Source: Granulicella mallensis
GTDB lineage: Bacteria > Acidobacteriota > Terriglobia > Terriglobales > Acidobacteriaceae
DNA: 64,000 nt
Reading direction: 5' to 3'
NCBI RefSeq assembly: GCF_014203225.1
Contig: NZ_JACHIO010000007.1
Location: 222,826 to 286,825 of the forward strand
This document shows positions 1 through 8,525 of this stretch, piece by piece; within the stretch, counting starts at the first letter, position 1; each line of letters opens with the position of its first letter. The position numbers were made by a program, and so were the translations under genes. Under the pieces are notes generated by a model. That model ran no database searches, was not told the DNA's origin, and was given only the letters and a program-made list of their open reading frames with translations.

Positions 1-1
1 C

Positions 2-328
2 GGTCGTAATGTCTTCGTCAATCAGAACTGCACTTTCTATGACCTTGGCGGCCTCGACATCGCGGACGACGTGATGATCGGGCCGAACGTGAGCCTCATT
101 ACGGCGGGCCATCCCCTTGAACCTTCTCTGCGCCGCGCCGCCACCATCGGAAGGCCTATCGTGATTGAGAAGAACGTGTGGATCGCAGCGGGTGCAACCA
201 TCATCGGTGGCGTAACCGTAGGCGAGAACTCGGTCGTCGCGGCGGGTTCGGTCGTCACCAGGGACGTTCCCCCGAACACCCTTGTCGGAGGAAATCCAGC
301 GAGAGTGATTCGTTCGATTGGCGAGTGA
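2..328 (+). CDS. Sugar/maltose O-acetyltransferase, left-handed beta-helix type (5' end outside window)
   Basis: This is the C-terminal part of an acetyl-CoA-dependent O-acetyltransferase of the NodL/Maa (LbH_MAT) group. The reading frame is already open at base 2, so the start lies upstream. Hexapeptide repeats run through the fragment (for example the VWIAAGATIIGGVTVGENS stretch). The conserved TAGHPL motif, which carries the likely catalytic histidine, is present. The end matches the family, with a GGNPARVIR motif just before the stop. The family acetylates sugars or nodulation-type oligosaccharides in the cytoplasm; the substrate here cannot be told. It is followed by a 94-bp gap and then mutL. 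Confidence 0.85.
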   Translation, partial: GRNVFVNQNCTFYDLGGLDIADDVMIGPNVSLITAGHPLEPSLRRAATIGRPIVIEKNVWIAAGATIIGGVTVGENSVVAAGSVVTRDVPPNTLVGGNPARVIRSIGE

Positions 329-422
329 GGGAACCTCCGCAAGGGGGCAAAACTCGAACTTCAAACTGACCCAATATCAGCTAATAGGAACGCTTTCCTG
401 ACAGACTGGCTACAATCGAACC

Positions 423-2399
423 ATGGGAAAGATTCGCGTACTTTCGGACCAGGTAGCGAACCAAATTGCTGCTGGTGAAGTCGTCGAACGACCCGCATCC
501 GTAGTCAAAGAGCTGCTTGAAAACTCACTCGACGCTGGAGCCACGCGCATTCGCCTCGAGATCGAGGCCGGTGGCCGCAAGCTCATTCGTATCGTCGACA
601 ACGGACATGGTATGGGCCGTGACGACGCGTTGCTCGCCTTCGAACGGCACGCGACCTCCAAGCTACGCTCGTCCGATGACCTGCTCTCCATCTCCACCCT
701 CGGCTTTCGCGGCGAGGCGCTGCCGTCCATCGCGTCGGTCGCGCGGGTAAGTCTTGAGACTCGCGCTGTCGAAGACGAAGTCGGTACGATGCTGGAGATT
801 GCCGGCGGCAACCTGCTGCGCGTCGAAGATGCCGGCCTGCCTGCGGGAACGACCATTGCTGTGCGCGACCTGTTCTTCAATACGCCTGCACGGCGCAAGT
901 TCCTGCGCAGCGAGCAGACGGAGCTGGGCCACGTCGCCGCACTGGTGACGCACTACGCGCTGGCGCATCCCGACAAACACTTTGAGCTGCACTCCTCAAC
1001 GCAGTCGCTGCTCGTCGCTCCGGCCGTCGCCAACGCGGGAGAGCGGCTGTATCAAATCTTCGGCCGCGAGACGTTTGAGAGCCTCATCCCTGTCGCTGCC
1101 GAACTCGACTTCTCGCGTGCAGGCCTGCCCGAGCCGCCGCCCTGGAAGCGCGGGGAAGACTACGAGGCCCCCGAACCCGGCTTTATTCGCCTGACCGGCT
1201 TCGTCTCCAAGCCGGAGCTGCAAAAGCTCAATCGAAACTCGATCTACGTCTTCGTCAACGGACGCCTGATTCGCGATCGCCTCATCCTGCACGCGTTCAC
1301 CGAGGCCTATCGCAATATCATTCCTCCCACGTCGTATCCGGTGGTCCTGCTCTTCCTGGAGATGCCGCCGCAAGAGGTCGATGTGAACGTGCATCCGGCC
1401 AAGACCGAGGTGCGTTTCCGCCAGGGCAGCTTTGTGCATGACTTCGTGCGCGATGCGGTGCGCACGGCGCAGATGAACGCCCGTCCTGCCGCGAGCTTCT
1501 TTGCCGCACTCAATTCGGTTCCCACGCTGGCTTCGTCGCTGCTGGTGGATGTCAGCCCGCTGCCGGGAGTCGATCCGGCGGTCTTTGCTCCGAATGGAGG
1601 TTTGCAGGCTCTCGTTGCCGGAAGTGAGTCCTTTATCGAACCCCAGGACACGGCATCCTTCGATCTGCGGGCCCCTGTGGTCCCCGCGTCGCCGGGCCGT
1701 TTGAGCTTTGAAGGTTCGGGTATGTCCGTGGGCTATGACCGGCCCTCCGTAGAGGGGGCAGAGAGCAGCGTTGTAGCGGTCTCAGGTGGAACTTCTGAAC
1801 ATCAACCGACCCTGAACTCGCTGGCCACGCTCAAGCCGCTTGGCCAGCTCCGCGACTCGTTTATCCTTGCAACCAACGAAGAGGGCCTCTGGATCGTCGA
1901 CCAGCATGTGGCGCATGAACGCATCCTGTTCGAGAAGATCCTTCGCGAACGTAAGGTCGAGCAGGTCCAGCGCCAGCGCCTGTTGATGCCGGTGCTGGTC
2001 GAGCTTCTGCCGGAGCAGATGGTCACCTTTGCGGCGATTGCCGAGGAACTGGAGCGCAACGGCTTCGAGGCCGAGCCTTTCGGACCGCGCACCCTGGCGG
2101 TAAAGGCCACGCCCGTAGGGCTGGAGGGCCGGGAACTGGAGCGGATGCTCGAAGAGGTTCTTGCTGTAACCGAGCGCGAGCAGCAGGTCGAAAACGAGGA
2201 GGCCAGGCGGACGCGTATCGCCGCTTCCATCGCCTGTCACGCGGCAATTAAGATTAATATGCCCCTGGAACCGGCAAAAATCGACTGGTTGCTCACAGAA
2301 CTTGGAAAAACTGAGCATCCGACGAGCTGTCCGCATGGCCGACCCATCGCATTGCGGTATTCTTTAAAAGACATTCAGCGGGCGTTCCAGCGTATCTAG
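423..2399 (+). CDS. mutL: DNA mismatch repair protein MutL (endonuclease-type)
   Basis: MutL couples MutS mismatch recognition to strand removal. The 658-residue protein has the N-terminal GHKL ATPase (ERPASVVKELLENSLDAGA with the catalytic Glu near residue 30, then VDNGHGM near 58-64). A variable Pro/Ser-rich linker follows at about 340-465, then the C-terminal dimerisation/nuclease domain. That domain carries DQHVAHERILFE (493-504), which fits the DQHA(X)2E(X)4E endonuclease signature apart from Val for Ala. It also has IACHAAIK and SCPHGRP near the end, which complete the metal site. This is the nicking type of MutL found in bacteria without MutH. The ATG at 423 places the conserved N-terminus exactly where the family begins. 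Confidence 0.97.
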   Translation: MGKIRVLSDQVANQIAAGEVVERPASVVKELLENSLDAGATRIRLEIEAGGRKLIRIVDNGHGMGRDDALLAFERHATSKLRSSDDLLSISTLGFRGEALPSIASVARVSLETRAVEDEVGTMLEIAGGNLLRVEDAGLPAGTTIAVRDLFFNTPARRKFLRSEQTELGHVAALVTHYALAHPDKHFELHSSTQSLLVAPAVANAGERLYQIFGRETFESLIPVAAELDFSRAGLPEPPPWKRGEDYEAPEPGFIRLTGFVSKPELQKLNRNSIYVFVNGRLIRDRLILHAFTEAYRNIIPPTSYPVVLLFLEMPPQEVDVNVHPAKTEVRFRQGSFVHDFVRDAVRTAQMNARPAASFFAALNSVPTLASSLLVDVSPLPGVDPAVFAPNGGLQALVAGSESFIEPQDTASFDLRAPVVPASPGRLSFEGSGMSVGYDRPSVEGAESSVVAVSGGTSEHQPTLNSLATLKPLGQLRDSFILATNEEGLWIVDQHVAHERILFEKILRERKVEQVQRQRLLMPVLVELLPEQMVTFAAIAEELERNGFEAEPFGPRTLAVKATPVGLEGRELERMLEEVLAVTEREQQVENEEARRTRIAASIACHAAIKINMPLEPAKIDWLLTELGKTEHPTSCPHGRPIALRYSLKDIQRAFQRI

Positions 2400-2504
2400 G
2401 CTTCCCATGCCGGATTTAGCTGTAGCGTTTAGCCCGCTCCTGCCGATTTCATGTTCCGGCTTCGCAGTCTTTCCTGATCGGTTGTTTCGATCTGTAGTCA
2501 TAGG

Positions 2505-2524
2505 CCTCCGCTCGACGGAGGTTT
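2505..2524 (+). terminator. Short GC hairpin between mutL and the next gene
   Basis: CCTCCG and CGGAGG (2505-2510 and 2516-2521) form a 6-bp stem with a 5-nt loop, followed by only three T residues. It lies about 105 bp after the mutL stop and 45 bp before the likely TTG start of the next gene. It could be a weak terminator or an attenuating hairpin; the T-run is short. Confidence 0.35.
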
Positions 2525-2568
2525 CTGCTGTGTGCGGTAGTCTCGCCGCCAGCACAAAGGGGTACGTC

Positions 2569-4686
2569 TTGAGTTCAACACCTGAGTTTAATGCGGAGCA
2601 GCTAACCGCTGCTCGCGCCAAAGTATGGCATCAAACCGGTGAGCCGCTGCTCACACTGGATGCCGTGCGCGAGTGGCTGTCTACGGCCGGTCTCGTGCTC
2701 TTCACGCCGCGTTCGCTGCAACTGCCGACGCCTGCTCCCTCGTTCGTCGAAGCCACACTCGGCTCGTCCAACGTTGGCCCAACCCCTGCGCAGATCGAAG
2801 CCGCAAGGACGATCCTCGTGCGGCTCGTCTCCGAGGGCAACGCGCTGCCCCTGAACCTGCTCGGCATTCCGGGCGAGCTTCCGGACTTTGTCGTCTCGGC
2901 ACAGATCTTCAGCTACATCTTCACCATGCGCGGCGACAAGGCCTGGAAGCTGCCACCCTCGACGACCGGTGCGGTCAAGGTCTCGCCGCTGGGCCTGCGC
3001 GTCTATGAGGTGCTTGCCGAGCGCGGTGCGATGACCGCTGCCGAGCTTGCCTCAGAGCTTGGCCGCGAGGTCACCGAGGGCGCCATCCTGCGCACGCTCA
3101 ACGAGCTCTGGTCCCTGCTGCGCGTAATTCCTCTGCCGCAGATGGGTGAGGCCTCAACGCTCTGGGAGCTTGCTACACGGCGCTTTACCAAGGCCATCAA
3201 GGCGGGCATCAACGCCGGCCAGCCGAAGGCGCTCTCCGCACTGATCTCGCTCTATCTCGCCCAGTCGCTGCTTGCGACCGAGGACGAGGTTGAGACGTTC
3301 CTTTCGCCGCTGGCCGCACGCTCGCGCATTCGCGAGGTGCTGCACGCGCTTACGTCGTCGCGCCAGCTTGAAACCATCGTGCTCGAAGGGAAGTCGTTGC
3401 TGCATATCCCCGGCACACTGCCGGAGTTCCCGGCCATCGCGAAGCCTGAGCCGACGGAAGAAGAGATTGCCGCTGCTGCTGCAGCCAGCCTCGAAGGCGA
3501 AGGCCGTATCAAGCGGTTTACGCCGAGCGCAGGCAGCAAGCCGCGCGGAGAGTTCAAGGGCAAGCCTGCCCGCAGCTTTGGGGAGAGGGCCGGAGGATCG
3601 GGTGGAACAGGCACCCGTGGAGCCAGGCCTTCGACGCCGCGCACTGGCGACCGTCCGGATCGCGAACGCCGTCCCTTCAACCGCGATGGAGCTTCTGCAG
3701 GCAGTAAGCCGAGCTTTACGCGTCCGTGGAGCGAGGATCGCAAGCCGCGTCCTGACCGTGCGGGCTTTACGCCTCGCGCAGAGGGTGACAGCGCTGTACC
3801 GAAGCGTCCTTATGTGCGTCGCGAAGGAGCCGCTCCGGGAGGCTTTGCCAAGCGTGAAGGCGGCTTCTCCGACCGTGGACCGGCTCGCAAGAGCTTTGGC
3901 GACAAGCCTGCCTTCCGCAAGGACCGTGGCGAAGGCTTTGCCGCCAAGCCACGCTTTGCGCAGGACGGAGAGCGCAAGCCCTATGCACGTCGCGAAGGCG
4001 CAGCGCCTTCGGATGCTCCTCGCCGCAGCTATGGCGAGAAGCCGGGTGGACGCGACTCGTTCGCGAAGTTCCGCAAACCCGAAGGAGATCGCAAGCCCTT
4101 CCGCCGCGATGAGGGCGAAGGCTCAAGCCCCCGTCCCAGCTTCAAGCCGAGCTTTACGCCACGGCCCACGGGAGATCGTCCGTTCTCGAAGCCACGTTTC
4201 GATCGTGGCGATAGTAAACCTGGTGGTTATGTAAGCAAGTCTGGCGGCTTCGCTGGTAAGTCCAGGGACTTCTCCAGCAAGCCGGGCGGATTTGCCCCGA
4301 AGCGTCCTTATGTTCGCCGCGATGAGGGCGCAGGTTCGTCCTACGGTGGAGGCGATCGCCCCGAGCGTCCAGCCTACGGTGGCAGTGACAGCACGCCGCG
4401 CGCGCCGAAGAGGCCGTTCCCGCGCAAGGAAGGCGATCTGGCTGATCGTCCGGTCCGTCCATGGCCGGAGCACAAGCCGGAGCGTAGCGAGAGCAAGTCG
4501 CGCAAACCAGGTGGTTTCGGCAAGCGTCCCTTCACGCCTCGCGAGGGCGGATCAGGAGATCGCCCACGTCCGTCCTTTGGCGGCAAGCGTCCGTTCGGCG
4601 GAAAGCCTGCGGGTGGCTTCAGCAAGCGCCCGGCAGGGGCAGGCGGTTTCAAGCCTGCTGCTCGTAAGCCGGAGTCCGAGGAATAG
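2569..4686 (+). CDS. Winged-helix protein (AlkZ/YcaQ-like?) with a ~390-residue basic low-complexity tail
   Basis: The frame is open from an ATG at 2407. The first conserved-looking residues come after a TTG at 2569, which is preceded by AAAGGGG at proper spacing, so I take that start (705 residues). Residues 1 to about 310 are helical with winged-helix character, including a YEVLAERGAMTAAELASELG segment. They resemble the AlkZ/YcaQ family of DNA-interstrand-crosslink glycosylases; I place this family by pattern only. From about 312 to the end the chain is a Lys/Arg/Gly/Pro/Ser-rich disordered tail with recurring KRPYVRRE, KPGGF and KPSFTPR-type units. The overall look is of a nucleic-acid-binding protein. 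It lies between mutL and cmk, 2 bp from cmk. Confidence 0.75.
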   Translation: MSSTPEFNAEQLTAARAKVWHQTGEPLLTLDAVREWLSTAGLVLFTPRSLQLPTPAPSFVEATLGSSNVGPTPAQIEAARTILVRLVSEGNALPLNLLGIPGELPDFVVSAQIFSYIFTMRGDKAWKLPPSTTGAVKVSPLGLRVYEVLAERGAMTAAELASELGREVTEGAILRTLNELWSLLRVIPLPQMGEASTLWELATRRFTKAIKAGINAGQPKALSALISLYLAQSLLATEDEVETFLSPLAARSRIREVLHALTSSRQLETIVLEGKSLLHIPGTLPEFPAIAKPEPTEEEIAAAAAASLEGEGRIKRFTPSAGSKPRGEFKGKPARSFGERAGGSGGTGTRGARPSTPRTGDRPDRERRPFNRDGASAGSKPSFTRPWSEDRKPRPDRAGFTPRAEGDSAVPKRPYVRREGAAPGGFAKREGGFSDRGPARKSFGDKPAFRKDRGEGFAAKPRFAQDGERKPYARREGAAPSDAPRRSYGEKPGGRDSFAKFRKPEGDRKPFRRDEGEGSSPRPSFKPSFTPRPTGDRPFSKPRFDRGDSKPGGYVSKSGGFAGKSRDFSSKPGGFAPKRPYVRRDEGAGSSYGGGDRPERPAYGGSDSTPRAPKRPFPRKEGDLADRPVRPWPEHKPERSESKSRKPGGFGKRPFTPREGGSGDRPRPSFGGKRPFGGKPAGGFSKRPAGAGGFKPAARKPESEE

Positions 4687-4688
4687 CA

Positions 4689-5417
4689 ATGAACGAAAGT
4701 CCCACCCCGAAGCGCGAACGTCCCGTGATCGCGATTGACGGACCCGCCGGTGCGGGGAAGAGCACGATGGCGGCGCATCTTGCGCGCCGCTTCGGGTTTC
4801 TCAACCTCGAGACCGGGGCCATGTACCGCGCCCTCGCCTTCAAAGCCATCGATAACGATCTTGGCTTTGAGGACGAGGACGCGCTGGTTGCGCTGGCGGA
4901 CGAGACGCGTATCGTGCTCGAACCGCAATTGGAAGGCAATCGCGTCTTCCTGGACGGCGTCGATGTGTCGCGGCGTGTGCGTGAGGCCGATGTGACGGCT
5001 GCGGCCTCCAAGGTCTCCGTGCATCCGCGGCTGCGGGCCTGGATGGTCGATCAGCAGCGCCTGATGGGACAGAAGGGTGGGGTTGTGATGGAAGGCCGTG
5101 ACATCGGCACGGTCGTCTTTCCCGATGCCGAGGTCAAGATCTTCCTTGACGCTGCTCCCGAGGTTCGCGGCAACCGCCGCTACCGGCAGAGCGGCCCCGT
5201 CCAGACGAAGTTCACGGAACAAGCCTCGACCACCGAGGAAGCCATGGTTCGTGAGCTGAAGGAACGCGACGAGCGGGATCGCAACCGGGCTGAATCGCCT
5301 TTAAGGCCGGCTGAGGACGCGATTATCCTCGATTCGACCTCCATGACGCTGGATGAGGTGCTCGCGGCGGCTGAAGCGATCGTTCGATCGCATGTTGCAG
5401 AGCCTCAGTTGCACTAA
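4689..5417 (+). CDS. cmk: Cytidylate kinase
   Basis: Phosphorylates CMP and dCMP to the diphosphates using ATP, an essential step of pyrimidine nucleotide supply. The 242-residue protein begins with the P-loop GPAGAGKST (residues 18-26). It continues with LETGAMYRALA, the GRDIGTVVFPDAEVKIFLDA segment of the NMP-binding region, and RDERDRNRAESPL near the lid. Length is normal for the family. The ATG has GAGG seven bases upstream. It follows the winged-helix gene by 2 bp and is probably co-transcribed with it. The tail after the kinase core (the last ~20 residues) has no notable motif. Confidence 0.97.
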   Translation: MNESPTPKRERPVIAIDGPAGAGKSTMAAHLARRFGFLNLETGAMYRALAFKAIDNDLGFEDEDALVALADETRIVLEPQLEGNRVFLDGVDVSRRVREADVTAAASKVSVHPRLRAWMVDQQRLMGQKGGVVMEGRDIGTVVFPDAEVKIFLDAAPEVRGNRRYRQSGPVQTKFTEQASTTEEAMVRELKERDERDRNRAESPLRPAEDAIILDSTSMTLDEVLAAAEAIVRSHVAEPQLH

Positions 5418-5581
5418 TTTTGGTGCAGGATTACACCCCAGTAATTTTTTACGTGGAAATTTTGTCAGTCGTGCTAACATTTCCCCATCGTTTGAAACAG
5501 ATTGGCTTTCTGCATTAGATTCACCGCCGGAGCCCCATTTGGATTCAGCGTCAAAGTCAATCACACAAGGATTTGCGAGAT
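5418..5581 (+). promoter_or_regulatory. Gap/leader upstream of first cold-shock gene
   Basis: A 164-bp gap precedes the cold-shock gene. It contains several AT-rich patches unlike the GC-rich surroundings. A long structured 5' leader is usual for cspA-type genes, where it acts as a temperature-sensitive RNA switch. Its presence here is inferred from length and context; I did not identify a conserved cold box. Confidence 0.3.
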
Positions 5582-5782
5582 ATGGAACAGGGAACAGTGA
5601 AGTGGTTTAACGACGCCAAGGGTTTCGGCTTTATCAGCCGGCAGAACGGTGAGGATGTGTTCGTGCATTACTCGGCCATCAACTCCAACGGCTTTAAAAG
5701 CCTGCAGGAAGGTCAAGCGGTTCAATTCAACGTAGTTAAGGGGCCGAAGGGCTGGCAGGCATCCGACGTACAGCCTCTCTAA
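5582..5782 (+). CDS. Cold-shock protein, CspA family (first copy)
   Basis: A 66-residue single cold-shock domain that binds single-stranded RNA/DNA and melts RNA secondary structure. Both RNA-binding motifs are present: KGFGFI (RNP1) and VFVHY (RNP2). The protein begins [16 protein letters not shown]; an in-frame TTG three codons earlier adds nothing conserved, so the ATG at 5582 is taken. A near-identical paralogue lies at 37205-37405. It is followed by a strong hairpin terminator. Confidence 0.95.
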   Translation: MEQGTVKWFNDAKGFGFISRQNGEDVFVHYSAINSNGFKSLQEGQAVQFNVVKGPKGWQASDVQPL

Positions 5783-5832
5783 GCTTCGGCTTGAAGTAGC
5801 TGTATCGGAAGATTGAATTCCACTAACTTTGT

Positions 5833-5860
5833 GAAAAGGGCGGCTTCGGCTGCCCTTTTC
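5833..5860 (+). terminator. Intrinsic terminator after cold-shock gene
   Basis: GAAAAGGGC pairs with GCCCTTTTC around a GGCTTCGGCT centre. A TTTT stretch closes the stem and a TTT follows. It lies 50 bp after the stop at 5782 and fits a Rho-independent terminator for the + strand. Because its arms are A- and T-rich it could work in both directions. Confidence 0.75.
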
Positions 5861-5981
5861 CTGTTTAAAAACCTTATAGAAGAGGGGAATGTCAGCGTCG
5901 GCATTCTCATCGAAAAGTCCTGCATCTTATTCTGGATTTAATTATCTATAATTCCAGTTCAGTTCTACAGAGGAGAAAAGG

Positions 5982-6734
5982 ATGAGTCTTGGTTCGGGAG
6001 TGTTTTCAGGCAAGGTGGCTTTGGTCACCGGTGGTTCGCGCGGCATCGGGGCGGGGATTGTGAGACGTCTGGCTAAAGAGGGGGCGACTGTCGCGTTCAC
6101 TTATGCGGCTTCGCATGAGAAGGCAGCGAAGTTGGTACAAGCTGTCGAAGCCGCAGGAGGAAAAGCCCTGGCGATTCAGGCGGATAGTGCGGAGGCTACC
6201 GCCGTACAAGGTGCGATTGAGCAGATGGTGAAAGCCTTCGGCAGGCTAGATGTCTTTGTAAACAATGCGGGTATCCTGCTGCGGGGCACGATCGACCAGT
6301 TTTCCCTGGAAGATCTGGACCGAATGCTTGCGGTCAATGTGCGTTCCGTCTTTGTAGGCATTCAGGCGGCGGCACGTCATATGACCGAGGGCGGCCGCAT
6401 TGTGACGGTAGGGAGCGTCGTCGCCCAGCGAACCGCTTTCCCAGGTGCCAGTGTCTATGGAATGACCAAATCGGCTGTCGCGGGTCTGGTGCGCGGGGTC
6501 GCCATTGATCTTGCCTTGCGTGGCATTACCGTCAACAACATACAGCCGGGGCCGACGGCGACGGATATGAATCCAGCGGATGGGCCTCATGTCGATATCG
6601 TCAGAAATCTGCTGCCGATCAAGCGGTTTGGTACCGACGATGAGGTCGCCAGCCTGGTCGCCTATCTGGCTGGGCCGGAAGCAGGCTTTATTACGGGAGC
6701 AAGCCTGACGATCGATGGCGGTTATCTGGCGTAA
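5982..6734 (+). CDS. SDR-family NAD(P)-dependent oxidoreductase (FabG-like)
   Basis: A 250-residue short-chain dehydrogenase of the classical 3-oxoacyl-reductase type. Visible are the cofactor motif TGGSRGIG (16-23), NNAG (94-97), the catalytic Ser145 in VTVGS, Tyr159 and Lys163 in the SVYGMTKS segment, and a C-terminal GASLTIDGGYLA. The start is supported by GAGGAG upstream. Many such enzymes paired with a TetR regulator act on quinones, ketones or other xenobiotic carbonyls. The TetR gene follows in the same direction after 113 bp. Substrate unknown. Confidence 0.93.
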   Translation: MSLGSGVFSGKVALVTGGSRGIGAGIVRRLAKEGATVAFTYAASHEKAAKLVQAVEAAGGKALAIQADSAEATAVQGAIEQMVKAFGRLDVFVNNAGILLRGTIDQFSLEDLDRMLAVNVRSVFVGIQAAARHMTEGGRIVTVGSVVAQRTAFPGASVYGMTKSAVAGLVRGVAIDLALRGITVNNIQPGPTATDMNPADGPHVDIVRNLLPIKRFGTDDEVASLVAYLAGPEAGFITGASLTIDGGYLA

Positions 6735-6747
6735 GTTGCGATACAGC

Positions 6748-6786
6748 GTGATGTCTCGCGGCCTCTTCAGGGCTGCGAGACGTCAC
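6748..6786. promoter_or_regulatory. Inverted repeat between SDR and TetR genes
   Basis: GTGATGTCTCGC (6748-6759) and GCGAGACGTCAC (6775-6786) are complementary at 11 of 12 positions, around a 15-nt loop. No T-run follows, so a terminator is less likely than a regulator-binding or mRNA-processing site. It lies 61 bp before the TetR gene, a place where an autoregulatory operator would fit. Confidence 0.4.
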
Positions 6787-6847
6787 ACTGAGCAGATACC
6801 CTGTTTACAGCCACGTTCCAGCCACGCACGGAGAGAAGACACGAATC

Positions 6848-7441
6848 ATGGCCAGGCCGAAAGAGTTCGACCGCGACGAAGCGCTGCAAAAGGCGATTGG
6901 AGTCTTCTGCGAGAAAGGCTATGCTGCGGCTTCTACCGATGAACTGATGCGGGCGATGAAGATCAGCCGACAGAGCATGTATGACACTTATGGAGACAAG
7001 CGACAGCTCTACCTGGAGGCATTTAGTCGCTATATTGCCGATAGTGTCAGCGAGCAGATCGGCTATCTGGAACAGACCTCTTCCCCGCTCGCCGGAATCG
7101 AGAAGATGCTTCTTGCCTTCGCTATCAGGGCGGAGCGAGAGGGAGTCGTCGGCTGCATGGGTATCAATGCGATCTGCGAGTTCGGCCGATCTGATGCAGA
7201 GGTTAGCTCGCTGGGCGATCTGGAAAACGATCGATTGAATGCTGCGCTGCGGAAGGCGCTTCGCCGGGCGAAGGTTGAAAAAGAGATCAGTCAGACGATG
7301 AAAGAAGAGGCCGCCGCGCGGTTTCTGAGCGCGACGCTTGCGGGGATGAAGGTGGCTGCGAAGGCTGGAGCAGAGAGGCAGGCTCTTGAGAGCATTGCCC
7401 ATTTCGCCCTTCGTGGTTTGACAGGCCCACAGGGCATATAA
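6848..7441 (+). CDS. TetR/AcrR-family transcriptional regulator
   Basis: A 197-residue one-component repressor. The N-terminal helix-turn-helix (about residues 5-50) begins MARPKEFDRDEALQKA and contains YAAASTDELMRAMKISRQSMYDTYGDK, which is typical of the family. The C-terminal all-helical region should bind a ligand. It lies 113 bp after the SDR gene, which is the obvious candidate target. GAGAG lies upstream of the ATG. Confidence 0.93.
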   Translation: MARPKEFDRDEALQKAIGVFCEKGYAAASTDELMRAMKISRQSMYDTYGDKRQLYLEAFSRYIADSVSEQIGYLEQTSSPLAGIEKMLLAFAIRAEREGVVGCMGINAICEFGRSDAEVSSLGDLENDRLNAALRKALRRAKVEKEISQTMKEEAAARFLSATLAGMKVAAKAGAERQALESIAHFALRGLTGPQGI

Positions 7442-7447
7442 CCAGAT

Positions 7448-8449
7448 TCAGGGCTTGGGTGTTTCGTCTGGCTTCGGCGGCGCGCTCTGATCGGGTGTTG
7501 AGGTTGGAGCGGATTGGTCGGGCGCTGGCTGGCCATCCGGTCCGATAACGCCATTGCTGCCAAGAATCCTCGACGTAGCGCGGAACTTGCGGTAGTCGGA
7601 GGTTACGAGGTGTATCCGGCCATTGATCCCGGCGAACAGCAGGACGCGGATATTACCCTGGCCGTCGAGCTGCGCCGGCAACCAGACTTCGCCGTTTACC
7701 TTCTGCGCCCGGAAGCTGAAGCCCGCCCCTTTGTGAACGTCCGCGATAAGGCCGCCACCGATCTTGAAGTCGTTGAGGAAGTGCCCCTCGCCGCGAACCA
7801 TCGTTTCATCTGCCTCATCAATCCAGACGGTTCCCACCAGGTCGCGGATGACGCCCTCAGATGCGTTATGTGTCTTGGCCTTGGGGTCTCCGGCGTAATC
7901 TACGATGATCGTCGGCCGTCCATCGAGCATCTCCCGGCGTGGATGGGTGAAGGAGCCGAGTTCCAGAATGCGCGAGGCGGAGATGGTCTCATCGCCGCGT
8001 GAGTCGGTGTCTTTGCCCTTGTCCTGTGCCTTTTCTTGTCGCGCGTGAGCCTTGGCGACCTCTTTGTTGAGGTGCTCGTCTTCCTTCTTCTTTTCGTCGT
8101 CGGTGAGAGGCTTTCCGTTCCGAGCCACGATGCGGTTGACTCGAACGCCGCTAATCGTCAGGCTTTCCGCATCGGTCACGGACATCTTCTTTACGTTGCC
8201 TTTGCCGTCGAGATCCTGCTCTTCCTGATGAACGTGGTAGGTGTAGTCCTTCTGCTGGGCCTCGATGGTCTTCTGGTTCTTTTCGACGGCGAGCAGCAGT
8301 TCTCGAACATCCGGCAGAGGCTTTTCCTGTGCGTCTGGTGTCACCTGGGTTTGAGCCGGGACGGACTCGGGCGTGGCTGCAGGTTGTTGCGCGGTGGCGA
8401 AGCATCCGGTGAGCAGCATCGTCGCGGAGAGCACGAGGTTCCGAGTCAT
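7448..8449 (-). CDS. Predicted outer-membrane lipoprotein, function unknown
   Basis: A 333-residue exported protein. The N-terminus has a short hydrophobic signal ending in a lipobox (LLTGC, Cys16), so it should be lipidated. A Glu/Lys/Asp-rich charged stretch (about 115-150) contains a region likely to form a coiled coil. The middle and end (about 160-300) read like a LolA/outer-membrane lipoprotein-sorting-type beta fold (ADVHKGAGFSFRAQKVNGEVWLP). The last 35 residues are Pro/Ser/Asp-rich and disordered. It is divergent from the MFS exporter (76-bp gap) and convergent with the TetR gene, 6 bp away. Confidence 0.7.
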   Translation of the reverse strand: MTRNLVLSATMLLTGCFATAQQPAATPESVPAQTQVTPDAQEKPLPDVRELLLAVEKNQKTIEAQQKDYTYHVHQEEQDLDGKGNVKKMSVTDAESLTISGVRVNRIVARNGKPLTDDEKKKEDEHLNKEVAKAHARQEKAQDKGKDTDSRGDETISASRILELGSFTHPRREMLDGRPTIIVDYAGDPKAKTHNASEGVIRDLVGTVWIDEADETMVRGEGHFLNDFKIGGGLIADVHKGAGFSFRAQKVNGEVWLPAQLDGQGNIRVLLFAGINGRIHLVTSDYRKFRATSRILGSNGVIGPDGQPAPDQSAPTSTPDQSAPPKPDETPKP

Positions 8450-8525
8450 ATTTTCAATATACGTTTGTCCCCGGAAGCAGGTTCATTCGCGAAGGCTGCC
8501 CCAGGCGGGGTAGCATCAAAGAATC

